Positions 27,168 through 35,900 of a stretch of DNA of 64,000 nt are shown in pieces; position 1 is the first letter of the stretch; each line of letters begins with the position of its first letter. This stretch comes from Alphaproteobacteria bacterium. Lineage in GTDB: Bacteria; Pseudomonadota; Alphaproteobacteria; Rhodobacterales; Rhodobacteraceae. The stretch lies in assembly GCA_030425145.1 (NCBI GenBank), contig JAUHVK010000016.1, positions 41,002 through 105,001 on the forward strand, given 5' to 3'. The translations under genes were made by a program, and so were the position numbers. Below the pieces are notes generated by a model that did no database searches, was not told the origin of the DNA, and was given only the letters and a program-made list of their open reading frames with translations.

Positions 27168-27182
27168 CTGCACCGTGCCTCC

Positions 27183-27209
27183 TATTTACTTTGACATGCT
27201 AAGTAATAG
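27183..27209 (-). promoter_or_regulatory. Candidate EctR operator in the ectA leader
   Basis: An inverted repeat with core TTACTT-N9-AAGTAA, extended to near-symmetry as CTATT(T)ACTT and AAGTAATAG. It lies 10-40 bases upstream of ectA in the divergent ectA/ectR gap. MarR-type EctR proteins are known to repress ect promoters from such dyads; binding here is inferred. Confidence 0.6.
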
Positions 27210-27370
27210 CCGAATGTGGAATTTTCAAGAACGTCGCGAAAAAAGACTACAAAGCGAGGCTGAAATGCACGAAAGACCGAGTGATTTAACATTGATAGAC
27301 AAAGTTTCTTGCGGCGCGGTCACGTGGCCCGACTATTGATTCCCGGAATTCGTTCTGCCAGCATCCCGCC

Positions 27371-27847
27371 ATGGATCGCATCGACACCAGCCTGATCGCC
27401 TTACGCCGCATTCTGCGGGCCACGGAGCTGTTCGGACGCGAGTTGGCGCGGTCTGTCGGGCTGTCCGCCGCGCAATTCCGGGTGCTGCAGATCGTTGCCG
27501 AAAGCGGCCAATGCACCGCCACGCAGATCGCCCGGCAGATGCGCATTACGCAAGCAACAGTGACATCTCTGGTCGACAAGCTCGTGCGTCAGGGAATGGT
27601 TGTACGAGAGCGCTCGCAAACCGATCGCCGTCAGACGAATATCCTCGCCACCGAAGCGGGTAAGCAGGCTATCGAAGATGCGCCCGACCCCCTGCAACAG
27701 CGTTTCGTGCGCAAGTTCAAAGCGTTGGAGGATTGGGAACAGGCGTCTCTGATTGCAGCGTTGGAACGGGTGGCGGCGATGCTGGATGCCGAGGACATCG
27801 ATGCGGCGCCGGTTCTCGATACGGGCGAAATCAGGGAGCCATCCTGA
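27371..27847 (+). CDS. ectR: MarR-family regulator EctR of ectoine synthesis
   Basis: A 158-residue winged-helix repressor. The DNA-recognition part is TATQIARQMRITQATVTSLV, then DKLVRQGMVVRERSQTDRRQ (about 51-90), the latter forming the wing. It is divergently transcribed from ectA across a gap of about 200 bases. MarR proteins in this position are EctR1-type repressors of ectoine genes that respond to osmotic state. The start ATG 27371 is clear. Confidence 0.9.
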   Translation: MDRIDTSLIALRRILRATELFGRELARSVGLSAAQFRVLQIVAESGQCTATQIARQMRITQATVTSLVDKLVRQGMVVRERSQTDRRQTNILATEAGKQAIEDAPDPLQQRFVRKFKALEDWEQASLIAALERVAAMLDAEDIDAAPVLDTGEIREPS

Positions 27848-28000
27848 GCGTGAAACGCGTCAGCAGCTCAAGCGGGAAAAGCTCACAACTGCAGGAATCG
27901 AGCGAAGAGTATTGAGAGAGTTTCGGCCAATGCCAAGTTTAAGCAGATGTCATACTGGCCAATGTGATTGGGTGCGCGAGAAAGTCTTCTGAAGCCGCGT

Positions 28001-28648
28001 TCACATGATCGCGCCCCCGCACAACGATTCAACGATTTCCGCTTCGTTCATCTCACCTTCGACCCGGCGCAGAATGAGATCGGCGTGACGGGAGCCCGCC
28101 TCTTCAAAGCCGTAGAGGACCGATTGTACCCGCATGAAGGTTGGACCCGAAAACCAGTTCGGTCGACTCCTCGCGTCTATGTAAAGCGTGGACTTCGCGA
28201 AGTGGTCATCACCACTGTTGCTGTCCGTGCGAGAGAACATGATCTCGTCCACTCCCTGATGTTCGAACATCTGGCTGATGCTCCGAAAGTGGCTGTCGAT
28301 CCTGCCGCTTGGGTCCATGCCGTACCCGGTGATAGAGATAGACGTCAGGTCCTGACCTATGCGCCAGATCCCGAGATGTTCCTGACCATCAACGTCGTAT
28401 CGGTAGGTCCAAACGCCCTTGAGGAATCTCTCGCGGTGATAGAGGCCGAGAAGGATGTCGGAGCGCTTGACCAGCCAGAAAAAGAGGACGAAGAGCAGCC
28501 GGAAGAGCCCCACGCTCGTAAGCACGGTGATGACCCATCGGGTCGTTGGCTCAATGTAATCCATGCGTGAGAGGAGGTCGTTGACCGCGATGATGTAGCT
28601 GACGGTTGCAAGCAAGATCGCGATGTTGATCTTTTCGAACGCGTTCAT
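28001..28648 (-). CDS. Two-TM beta-rich membrane protein, resembles Cap15-type effector architecture
   Basis: A 215-residue protein with two N-terminal membrane helices (about 8-25 and 38-60), then a soluble part rich in alternating strands (FLKGVWTYRYDVDGQEHLGI, then SISITGYGMDPSGRIDSHF). A two-helix membrane anchor followed by a beta-barrel-like domain opening with G-x-W is the layout of SMODS-associated 2TM beta effectors (Cap15 class) of CBASS, but no CD-NTase is nearby and similarity was judged by eye. The gene overlaps the upstream CDF transporter by 4 bases (ATGA), so the two are co-translated. An unrelated uncharacterised membrane protein is equally possible. Confidence 0.6.
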   Translation of the reverse strand: MNAFEKINIAILLATVSYIIAVNDLLSRMDYIEPTTRWVITVLTSVGLFRLLFVLFFWLVKRSDILLGLYHRERFLKGVWTYRYDVDGQEHLGIWRIGQDLTSISITGYGMDPSGRIDSHFRSISQMFEHQGVDEIMFSRTDSNSGDDHFAKSTLYIDARSRPNWFSGPTFMRVQSVLYGFEEAGSRHADLILRRVEGEMNEAEIVESLCGGAIM

Positions 28649-29625
28649 GATCGGGTGTGCTCGCTGACTGTGTGTGTTTCGGAATTCGCCGCCTGAGCGT
28701 CAGGTGTGCGGTTTGTCGGATTGAGCGTTACGTCGAGATCCTCTGCGTGACTTTCGTCAAGGGGGGCCGTTTCAAGCTGAAGTGTGACCATGTGGAAGCC
28801 GTGATGATGCGTGAGACGGCTGTACGCCCGCTCGAGGATCCTGGCTGCATCGGCCGGATCGCTATGCCGAAGGTGGGCGGAGAAGGCATGCTTCCCACTA
28901 GTCAGCGTCCAGGCATGAGCGTGATGAACGTCACTGATGCCATCCTGATCACGGAGATCGGCGATAACCGCTTCAAAGTCCGCATCCGCTGGCGTCCCCT
29001 CCATGAGGATGTGAACAGCTTCGCGAATGACGCCGATCGAGCCCCAGAGCAGCACGATACCGAATGCAGCCCCGAGGATCGGGTCGATTTGAAGAAAGCC
29101 GGTGAATTCGATGACCAGAGCGGTCACGATGATCATGAGGCTGCCAACGAAGGTTTGAATAATGTGCCAAAGCGCACCTCGCGCGTTCAGATCATCGCGG
29201 CTCGATTTCCACATCAGGCCGAGCGAAATAACCTCGGTGATCAACCCACCGAACGCGACCCAGAGCATGGGACCGGTGGGAAGATGGATCGGATTGCCGA
29301 GCCGCATCACACCCATCCAGATCACTAAGAGCGCCATGCCAAGCAGAAAGCCGCCGTTGACCAGTGCGCCGATGATCTCGGCACGGTACCAGCCAAAGCT
29401 CCGTTGCGCATCTGCAGGCCGTCGCGCGATACGTTGCGCAACGATCGCGACCAAAACTCCTCCCACGGCTGAGAGCGTGTGGAAGGCATCGGAAAGCACT
29501 GCAACCGATCCAGTCCAGAGACCAACTGCGAGTTCGATCACGAAGTAGATGCCTGTCAGCCAGGCGGAGAAAACGAGAGCTTTTCCGGAAGTGGGCATGT
29601 GTCCGGCGTGAGCATGAGTGGACAT
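28645..29625 (-). CDS. Cation diffusion facilitator family transporter with atypical transport site
   Basis: A 326-residue, six-TM CDF protein of the ZitB/CzcD type with a histidine-rich N-terminus (HAHAGH) and a C-terminal cytoplasmic domain (ISDVHHAHAWTLTSGKHAFS). The usual zinc site has HxxxD in TM2 and HxxxD in TM5. Here TM2 reads HTLSA (H49, A53) and TM5 reads HIIQT (H154, T158), so both aspartates are missing while both histidines remain. The protein may transport another ion, or act as a sensor. It overlaps the two-TM protein gene downstream. Confidence 0.85.
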   Translation of the reverse strand: MSTHAHAGHMPTSGKALVFSAWLTGIYFVIELAVGLWTGSVAVLSDAFHTLSAVGGVLVAIVAQRIARRPADAQRSFGWYRAEIIGALVNGGFLLGMALLVIWMGVMRLGNPIHLPTGPMLWVAFGGLITEVISLGLMWKSSRDDLNARGALWHIIQTFVGSLMIIVTALVIEFTGFLQIDPILGAAFGIVLLWGSIGVIREAVHILMEGTPADADFEAVIADLRDQDGISDVHHAHAWTLTSGKHAFSAHLRHSDPADAARILERAYSRLTHHHGFHMVTLQLETAPLDESHAEDLDVTLNPTNRTPDAQAANSETHTVSEHTRS

Positions 29626-29704
29626 TTCTGAGTTCCTTTCTTCGACCGTTGAGCGGGATGGCGGGCGGCAGAAGACAACGCCACAAATCGGCGTCTGACG
29701 GCAT

Positions 29705-30208
29705 CTATTGAGATTGCGATTGCGTCAGCCAGAGCAGGCCGAAAAGCAGGAGGACGGCGGATGTGGTCGATGCAAATGTGCGCACAGTGTTCCAGAACGT
29801 CCAGCGCGGCAGATATGTCTCCAGCCAGTAGCTTTGTGCCGCGCCGGAGGACAATTCCTTTCCCGCGAGCGCCTCGTTCATCGGGACGTTGCAGACAACT
29901 GTCACGGCGAAACAGCCAACAAGGTAGACAATGGCCGCCAGGACGATCATGAGGCTCGCCGGACTGGTTAGCGCGACCCAGGCATATCCGCCGACCACGA
30001 TGGAGACGGCCGCCATACCCAGAAACAGCGTCATGAAGACCCAGCGAAAGACTTCGCGGTTGATGACCTGCATCGCCTCGACGCCTCCGTTGCCGCTGGT
30101 GTGCGCAAGGGATCGCATAATGAAGTCGGAGAAGGCGAGGAAGACGCCTGCGACAAGAGCGTAGGCGATGACGGAAAGCTGTATCAGTAAAAGCATTGCG
30201 GTCGACAT
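29705..30208 (-). CDS. DUF1772-family membrane protein
   Basis: A 167-residue inner-membrane protein with four hydrophobic segments and the DUF1772 (anthrone oxygenase-like) pattern: an N-terminal helix with GVFLAFSDFIMRSL, VINREVFRWVFMTLFLG, CNVPMNEAL in the middle and WTFWNTVRTFAST before the last helix. Molecular function is not established for bacterial members. The start MSTAMLLL at 30208 was chosen because the preceding frame lacks membrane character. It lies between the MBL-fold gene and the CDF gene on the same strand (gaps about 80 bases). Confidence 0.85.
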   Translation of the reverse strand: MSTAMLLLIQLSVIAYALVAGVFLAFSDFIMRSLAHTSGNGGVEAMQVINREVFRWVFMTLFLGMAAVSIVVGGYAWVALTSPASLMIVLAAIVYLVGCFAVTVVCNVPMNEALAGKELSSGAAQSYWLETYLPRWTFWNTVRTFASTTSAVLLLFGLLWLTQSQSQ

Positions 30209-30290
30209 GGCTTTGGGCCTTTCGGGTTTGGAATGAGCGATGATCGGAAGGGGCGGGCGGTCGCTGAACGCGGTCTGCCCGCCACCCGGT

Positions 30291-31346
30291 TCAGTGCATG
30301 ATGGCGTGCAGCACGACAGTTTCGCAGTGGCTATCAGCCCAGAGGTCGACGACCGAGAGCCTGTCTTGCCAGCGGTCGATGATCTGATCGGCGCAGTCGT
30401 CGCGGACTTCCTCAATGGTCATCCGATACGCGAGGTTGCCGTTTTCGAAGCCGGTCAGCTCCATGTTTGCGCCGAACCGGTCGAGGAAACTGGGCCAGAG
30501 GCTGTAGACGGTATCATGCACGTCGAAGGCATAGTCGCGAGCGGTTTCGACATCGTCGCGGTTGCCCAAAACGGCGACGTGGCCAGACAGGAAGTGTTCG
30601 AAGTCGTAGGCCAGGAAGGTCTCGAAGTTCTCCATGTAGCCGTCGAGGTTGGCGGTTGCGCCGAAGTTCATGAAGGGCGCCTCGCCCGGTGTGATCGTGT
30701 CGATCGCCATGAGGAATTTTTGATCCGGCAGGAAGATCATCACGTCCGTGTCATTGGCATGGAAGTTCGCGGTTTGCAGGTCGATCGGCACCCCGCCGAC
30801 AGTCAGCGACAGGCTTTCGTCGAAGGTGTCGGTCGGCGTCAGCACGCCGCGCAGCGGATTGGCCGTCAGACTGTCGGCGATGGTCTGTGCACCGATGACG
30901 GTCAGGCCGTCGATATCGGCGAAGGCATGGCCACCGCCGTTGTGATCGGCATGTTTGTGGCTGAGGATGAAATGGGTGATCGGCACGCCCGGCGCGGACA
31001 TCTCGATGACAGACCGGTGCCGTTCGCCAAAGCTTGGCGGGGCGTCGAAGACTACGATGCCTTCACCGGTCACGAGAAAGGCCGATTGATAGATGAAGTC
31101 GGTGATGAAGAAGAGACCCGGTTCGATCTCGCTGACATGCAGTCCGAATTCGGTGTTCACGGGGGGCACCCGTTCCTTCATCGCCGGAAGTTCGGGCGCG
31201 AAGTGGCGGAAGCTGTCGGGGTGATCGACATCGGTCGAGATTGTGTTGGCGGGGTTGTGGCCGTGCTCGAGACCGGCCTGACCCATTGTTGAGAAACCCA
31301 GTATGGCAAAGCAGGCCAGAACCGAGGTCATCGTGAGGTGTCGCAT
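30291..31346 (-). CDS. Exported MBL-fold metallohydrolase
   Basis: A 351-residue metallo-beta-lactamase-fold enzyme with a signal peptide (cleavage near GQAG, about residue 25). The zinc motif is SHKHADHNGGG (HxHxDH). A later His occurs in LSGHVAVLG. The family hydrolyses esters, thioesters or lactones; nothing in the sequence fixes the substrate. Export to the periplasm is predicted. It is placed between a BASS transporter and the DUF1772 gene on the same strand. Confidence 0.88.
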   Translation of the reverse strand: MRHLTMTSVLACFAILGFSTMGQAGLEHGHNPANTISTDVDHPDSFRHFAPELPAMKERVPPVNTEFGLHVSEIEPGLFFITDFIYQSAFLVTGEGIVVFDAPPSFGERHRSVIEMSAPGVPITHFILSHKHADHNGGGHAFADIDGLTVIGAQTIADSLTANPLRGVLTPTDTFDESLSLTVGGVPIDLQTANFHANDTDVMIFLPDQKFLMAIDTITPGEAPFMNFGATANLDGYMENFETFLAYDFEHFLSGHVAVLGNRDDVETARDYAFDVHDTVYSLWPSFLDRFGANMELTGFENGNLAYRMTIEEVRDDCADQIIDRWQDRLSVVDLWADSHCETVVLHAIMH

Positions 31347-31459
31347 TGGAAACTCCCTTGGTTGTAGCGATGTCCAAGGGATAGGTTTCGATCCTCAGTC
31401 GGTATTGACCGGCGGTGCCAGCGTATTGACCGACGCGGCCATTTTAACGGGTCAGGAGG

Positions 31460-32320
31460 TCAGCGTTGCCGTGCCAGGATAAGAAAAGCCGGCAGGGCCG
31501 TCGCAAGCCAGACAACGCTGTAGAGCGACGCAGGCAAAGCGTAGGCATTGAAGATGGGACCCTTCGCAACCAGTGGGCTGGCGATTGCCAAGGCAAGGGC
31601 ACCATTCTGTACGCCGGTTTCGATCGCGATGGTTTTCGCCTCTATGTCGGCGGCTCGCAAGACCCGCGAGACGGCAAACGCCATGGCTGACAGAACCGCG
31701 ACCAAGGCAAATAGGCCAGAGCCCAGGCGTGCGATGTTGTCGGTGACGACCTGCCAGTTCGATACAATGGCACTGGCAATGACCCCGACGAACAGGACGA
31801 CCGCCACCCGGCCAAGCGTGGGCGCGAAGGCGTCCGTAAAGGTCGGGGCGATGGTCCGCAGGCTGAGGCCCAGAGTGATCGGCAACGCTGTCAGCAGAAA
31901 GGCCGTGATGGCTGTTCCCGCGATATCGATATCCGGTGCGGCGGACCCCATGAAATGCCTCACTGCGAAATCGAGAATGACCGGAATGGTGACAACGCAG
32001 GTCAGGCTGAACGTAGCGGTCAGCGTGACTGATAGAGCGACATCCCAGTTCGCTATTCTGGTGATGATGTTGCTGGCTGCGCCCCCGGGGCAGGAGGCGA
32101 GTATCATGAAGCCGACGGCGGTTTCGCCAGAGAACCCGAAGACCAGAATGATGAAATAGGCGGTCAGCGGCAGAAGAACGATCTGGTTCAGCGCCCCGAT
32201 GCAAAAGGAGCGCGGCTGGCGGGCGATACGGGCAAAGTCTGCGGGCGTTAGCCCGAGGCCTAGACTGAACATGATGACCACGACGGCCATGGGAAGAAGC
32301 GCCGAAACGATCACATCCAT
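31460..32320 (-). CDS. BASS-family (bile acid:sodium symporter) transporter
   Basis: A 286-residue membrane protein with eight or more hydrophobic segments. Family features are FSLGLGLTPADFARIARQPR near the N-terminus, SCPGGAASNIITRIANWDVA (sodium/substrate crossover region) and ETGVQNGALALAIASPLVA. The ATG at 32320 was chosen; a GTG five codons earlier is open. Bacterial BASS proteins carry organic anions such as pantoate or taurocholate. It lies 32 bases downstream of the AraC gene on the same strand. Confidence 0.9.
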   Translation of the reverse strand: MDVIVSALLPMAVVVIMFSLGLGLTPADFARIARQPRSFCIGALNQIVLLPLTAYFIILVFGFSGETAVGFMILASCPGGAASNIITRIANWDVALSVTLTATFSLTCVVTIPVILDFAVRHFMGSAAPDIDIAGTAITAFLLTALPITLGLSLRTIAPTFTDAFAPTLGRVAVVLFVGVIASAIVSNWQVVTDNIARLGSGLFALVAVLSAMAFAVSRVLRAADIEAKTIAIETGVQNGALALAIASPLVAKGPIFNAYALPASLYSVVWLATALPAFLILARQR

Positions 32321-32352
32321 GGCCTGTGCCCACACTTTCGCAACACGACGTT

Positions 32353-33357
32353 CTATCCTTCAAGCGATTTTCGATAGTTGGCGGGTGTCTGGTCCGTCCA
32401 GCGTTTGAACGCCCTGTTGAAGGCGCTTTGCTCGGAAAATCCTGTCAGGAACGCGATTTCGGAAAAGGGGTAGGCGGTGTCCTTGAGCATGACGAGTGCA
32501 ATCTCACGCCTCGTTTCTTCCGTCAGCATCTGAAAGGTCACGCCGTGATCAGCCAGTCGGCGGTGCAAGGATCGCACGCTCAGACCCAGTTTGCGCGCAA
32601 CCTCGGCCATCTTGGGCGGGCCACCGCTGAGCGTAAGCCCGATTTCGTCTTTGATGTCCTGCACCAGCGACGGTTCGGAATTGACTTCAGACAGCTCTTT
32701 CTCAAGATGCGACGTCAGGAAATCCGACAGCGCGATGTCACCAAGCCTATTTTCTTTCTGGAGCGTTTCCTCAGAGAATTGTATCCCGTCGGCGTCCGCC
32801 CCAAAGTCTATTCGGCAGCCGTAGAATTTGTCGAAGACCTCTGCATCACGCGAGGGCGCGTGCCGGAAGACCACGCGCTCGGGCGTGATCTTGTCACTGG
32901 CCACTTGATCGATAGCACAGAACAAGGCTGCCAACCCCGCCTCGGGCGAGAACACCAGACCCGGACCGGACCCGACCAGAACCTCTTGCCGCAAAAGCGT
33001 GTGGTTCCCTTTGCTCTCGACATGATAGCGGATGGAGTTGGAAAGCAGCGTGTGATAGCGCGCAACGCGGGTCAGGACTTCACCCACGTTGCGCGCTGCC
33101 TTGCAGGCGAGCGCGAGCGTTCCCATCCTGTCGATATCGATGGATCTTGCATATCGCACTGACAAGCCCGCCCGATCCGGCACTCTCTCTGCGACGATGC
33201 CGAGAATTCGGTAGTGATCTTCAGGAGAAATCCGACCGTCAGCGACCTTTGTCTGCAGGAGTGTTTCGTCGCCCAGCAACAACGCACCATCGCCCGACAG
33301 CGTCAGGCCGGCTGCGCCGGCGAAGTACTGCGAAATGATGATCGAGACAAAAGGCAT
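32353..33357 (-). CDS. AraC-family regulator with N-terminal arabinose-binding-like domain (OruR type)
   Basis: A 334-residue regulator. The N-terminal ~200 residues match the long AraC_arabinose_bd type domain (FVSIIISQYFAGAAGLTLSG, LLSNSIRYHVESKGNHTLLR, VVFRHAPSRDAEVFDKFYGC). The last ~95 residues contain the two helix-turn-helix units: PPKMAEVARKLGLSVRSLHR, then PFSEIAFLTGFSEQSAFNRA. It is the first gene of a same-strand series running to 28001 and may control some of it. Confidence 0.88.
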   Translation of the reverse strand: MPFVSIIISQYFAGAAGLTLSGDGALLLGDETLLQTKVADGRISPEDHYRILGIVAERVPDRAGLSVRYARSIDIDRMGTLALACKAARNVGEVLTRVARYHTLLSNSIRYHVESKGNHTLLRQEVLVGSGPGLVFSPEAGLAALFCAIDQVASDKITPERVVFRHAPSRDAEVFDKFYGCRIDFGADADGIQFSEETLQKENRLGDIALSDFLTSHLEKELSEVNSEPSLVQDIKDEIGLTLSGGPPKMAEVARKLGLSVRSLHRRLADHGVTFQMLTEETRREIALVMLKDTAYPFSEIAFLTGFSEQSAFNRAFKRWTDQTPANYRKSLEG

Positions 33358-33565
33358 TGGCTGGATTGGCCGGATCAGGCCGATGAGATAGGTCTGGTCA
33401 GGACAGTAGCACGTGGTGCTTGGATTTGGTGCTTTAACTTTACAATCCCGTCCGCCCTTGCGGACCAGCCGTCACGAATTGCGCCCGCCTGCTGATCGAC
33501 TTTTAGATACTGGCGTCTCTAGCGGTGCTCGGCCTCTGTCGGAGGCTCGCGGTCATGGCCAGCGA

Positions 33566-33928
33566 TCACCAGACGATCAAGAGTGAAGGAATCGACATCA
33601 CGGTCATTACGGGAGCCCAAAGCCGTCGCTCTGCCGCCGATGCCGTAATCAAATTCAAAACGGTGCTTACGAAAATCACCGAAACAGCAACCCATGCTAT
33701 CCATCGTGGCCAATGCCCAATTGCGGAAAGGATTGCCGCGGTGACTGCCACAAGAATAAGAACGGAGCACCCGGCAATATCACGCCCGGTGCCGGGAAGA
33801 GAACCGTCAACCCGGCCACCCTGAGTCAGCCGACCCCAAGACGCTCCGAAGATCAGGGCGATCTGAAAGGCGATAACCCCTAGTATCGTTATACGAAAAA
33901 GAAGGACAATGTTGACGGTTGCAGCCAT
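33566..33928 (-). CDS. Small membrane protein of unknown function
   Basis: A 120-residue protein with three to four hydrophobic helices (NIVLLFRITILGVIAFQIAL, then DIAGCSVLILVAVTAAILSA, then WIAWVAVSVIFVSTVLNLIT). The consistent hydrophobic periodicity makes it a likely real gene. No family was recognised. It stands alone between the AraC gene and a truncated protease. Confidence 0.6.
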   Translation of the reverse strand: MAATVNIVLLFRITILGVIAFQIALIFGASWGRLTQGGRVDGSLPGTGRDIAGCSVLILVAVTAAILSAIGHWPRWIAWVAVSVIFVSTVLNLITASAAERRLWAPVMTVMSIPSLLIVW

Positions 33929-34302
33929 TCCAACACGAGCTCTTCAACTGGCACAATGAGCGCAGATCGCCTGTCCAACCTTCGACTGTTCTAGAGAGCA
34001 TGAGGGCCTGAAATCAATCCGGCGAACTGACCTGCTCCCACAATTAAGTTCTCGACAGGTATCTGGGTAGTAGAAACGCACAGCATCAGCGAATGTCCGG
34101 AAAGCGGGTTGCGAGTGCAGCATTGCAGTATCCAATCGAAAGACCGGTTTGGGCCGTCAGTTGCGATTGCTGCGTCGGGTAAACTAGGGTTTCCGGAGAT
34201 CTGGGCGCCCCTAAGGGCGCACTTATGCAAAGCCGACTCCTGCGGCGTCGAGATTTGCCGAAAACTCCAGCTTCAAACGGTCCAGTTCTCGGGGATCACA
34301 TC
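33929..34302. other. Non-coding stretch upstream of the DegP fragment
   Basis: About 370 bases in which no gene was recognised. The junction between this sequence and the DegP-like reading frame is at about 34290-34303 and marks where the 5' half of that gene was lost. Confidence 0.45.
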
Positions 34303-34953
34303 ATGCCGACGGTTTCCTTCGGATCGTCTGAAGCCATGCGCGTCGGCGACGAAGTGATCGCCATGGGCAACCCGTTCGGCCTTGGCGGCACCGTCACGAC
34401 GGGCATCGTTTCGGCCAAGGACCGCAACATCAATGCGGGTCCTTTCGACGAGTTCATCCAGACCGACGCCGCCATCAACCGTGGCAATTCCGGCGGTCCT
34501 CTCTTCAACAGTCAATGCCAGGTGATCGGGGTCAATACGGCGATCTATTCGCCCAGTGGCGGAAACGCCGGTGTCGGTTTCGCCGTTCCCTCCGACCTCG
34601 TTTCGAAAATCGTCGCCGATCTGCAGGACGACGGGCAGATCGACCGCGGTTGGCTCGGCGTGCAGATCAAGCCCGTGAGCGAGGACGTCGCGTCGGTTCT
34701 GGGCCTCGATGAAGGTCAGGGCACCCAGGTCGAAAAGGTGATTGCAGACACACCCGCCGACAAGGCCGGGCTGAAAGCCGACGATATCGTTCTCACCTTC
34801 GATGGCACGGAAATCAAGATCGCGCGCGACCTGACCAGAGCGGTCGCCAATACTGCGCCGGACACAACATCAGAGATCGAGATCCTGCGCAAGGGCGAAC
34901 GAATGACACTCGCCGTCACCCTTGCAAACCGGGCGACCGCACAGGACGCCTGA
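34303..34953 (+). pseudogene. DegP/HtrA-like serine protease fragment (C-terminal protease half plus one PDZ)
   Basis: The reading frame joins a DegP-type protease in mid-domain: VSFGSSEAMRVGDEVIAMGN, then DEFIQTDAAINRGNSGGPLF with the catalytic serine, then a PDZ domain (RGWLGVQIKPVSEDVASVLG ... DIVLTFDGTEI). The signal peptide and the protease part carrying the catalytic histidine and aspartate are absent, and the second PDZ usual for this branch is missing. The open frame runs upstream to 34225, but that part shows no protease similarity. It is a truncated, presumably inactive copy, left by a deletion or insertion. Confidence 0.85.
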
Positions 34954-35150
34954 CCTCGGTTTCGCCTCAGCGGATATTCCCTTTCGGTGACACGCAGAAC
35001 CCCACAAATCGACGAGGGCCTGCCCAGATGCGTTTTGCACCTGCGCAGGTCATGGCTTGAACAAGGTCAAAAACCCGGGGGCAGCCTTAACGATTTCGGA
35101 AAACCCAGCGCCTTCAAGGCGCGTTTGGTGTCGTCCGTGCCTTGCCTCGG

Positions 35151-35900
35151 TCACGCCGCTGCGGATGCGGCAAGCAGCGCCTGCGAGTATGCGTGCTTGG
35201 CCGTGCCTTGCCGCAAGTCCTCGGTCTGCATGATTTCTACGATTTCTCCGTCTTTCATGACGGCAAGCCTATCGCACATGTGTCCGATCACAGGCAGGTC
35301 ATGGGACACCATGAGGTAAGTCAGGCTGTGCTCTTGCCGCAGATCCGTCAGCAGGTTCAGGATCTCGGCCTGCACCGATACGTCCAGCGCCGAAGTTGGC
35401 TCATCAAGAAAAAGGATATCGGGCTCGCCGGCCAGGGCGCGGGCCACGGCAACCCGCTGACGCTGACCGCCCGAAAGCTGGTGGGGATAGCGAAACCGGA
35501 ATTTCCCGCCAAGCCCGACATCATCAAGGAGCCGCATGACATGCGCGTCTATGTCACCGAAACCGTGAAGATACAAAGTCTCACTGAGAACCTGATCGAC
35601 GGTATGACGCGGGTGAAGCGAGGCATACGGATCCTGAAAGACCATCTGGACCGTCTTGTAAAAAGCCCTGTCGCGGGTCGCGCCCTGCAACGCCTGACCC
35701 TCGACACGGATTTCTCCGGACCAGGTGGGTGCAAGTCCGGTGATCGCCTTGAGGATGGTGGATTTGCCGGACCCGCTCTCGCCGACCAGACCGAAGCTTT
35801 CGCCCTGGCGCACGTCGAATGCGGCCCCTTTCACCGCATCGACCCTGTCATGATCGTGGCCGAACCAGACATTCAGATCCTTGATGGACAAAGCCGTCAT
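35151..35900 (-). CDS. Dipeptide/oligopeptide-type ABC transporter ATP-binding protein (DppF-like)
   Basis: A 249-residue ATPase: Walker A GESGSGKST, Q-loop in VQMVFQDPYASLHPRHTVDQ, signature LSGGQRQRVAVARALAG, Walker B ILFLDEPTSALDVS, switch VSHDLPVIGHM. The start at 35900 overlaps the stop of the preceding ATPase gene (ATGA); an ATG eleven codons earlier is rejected. It is the last gene of the five-gene transporter operon. Confidence 0.93.
   Translation of the reverse strand: MTALSIKDLNVWFGHDHDRVDAVKGAAFDVRQGESFGLVGESGSGKSTILKAITGLAPTWSGEIRVEGQALQGATRDRAFYKTVQMVFQDPYASLHPRHTVDQVLSETLYLHGFGDIDAHVMRLLDDVGLGGKFRFRYPHQLSGGQRQRVAVARALAGEPDILFLDEPTSALDVSVQAEILNLLTDLRQEHSLTYLMVSHDLPVIGHMCDRLAVMKDGEIVEIMQTEDLRQGTAKHAYSQALLAASAAA

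Noticed and set aside
28001..28648. A complete CBASS anti-phage operon
   Set aside because: Only an effector-like protein is present. No CD-NTase, Cap2 or Cap3 gene was found in the window.
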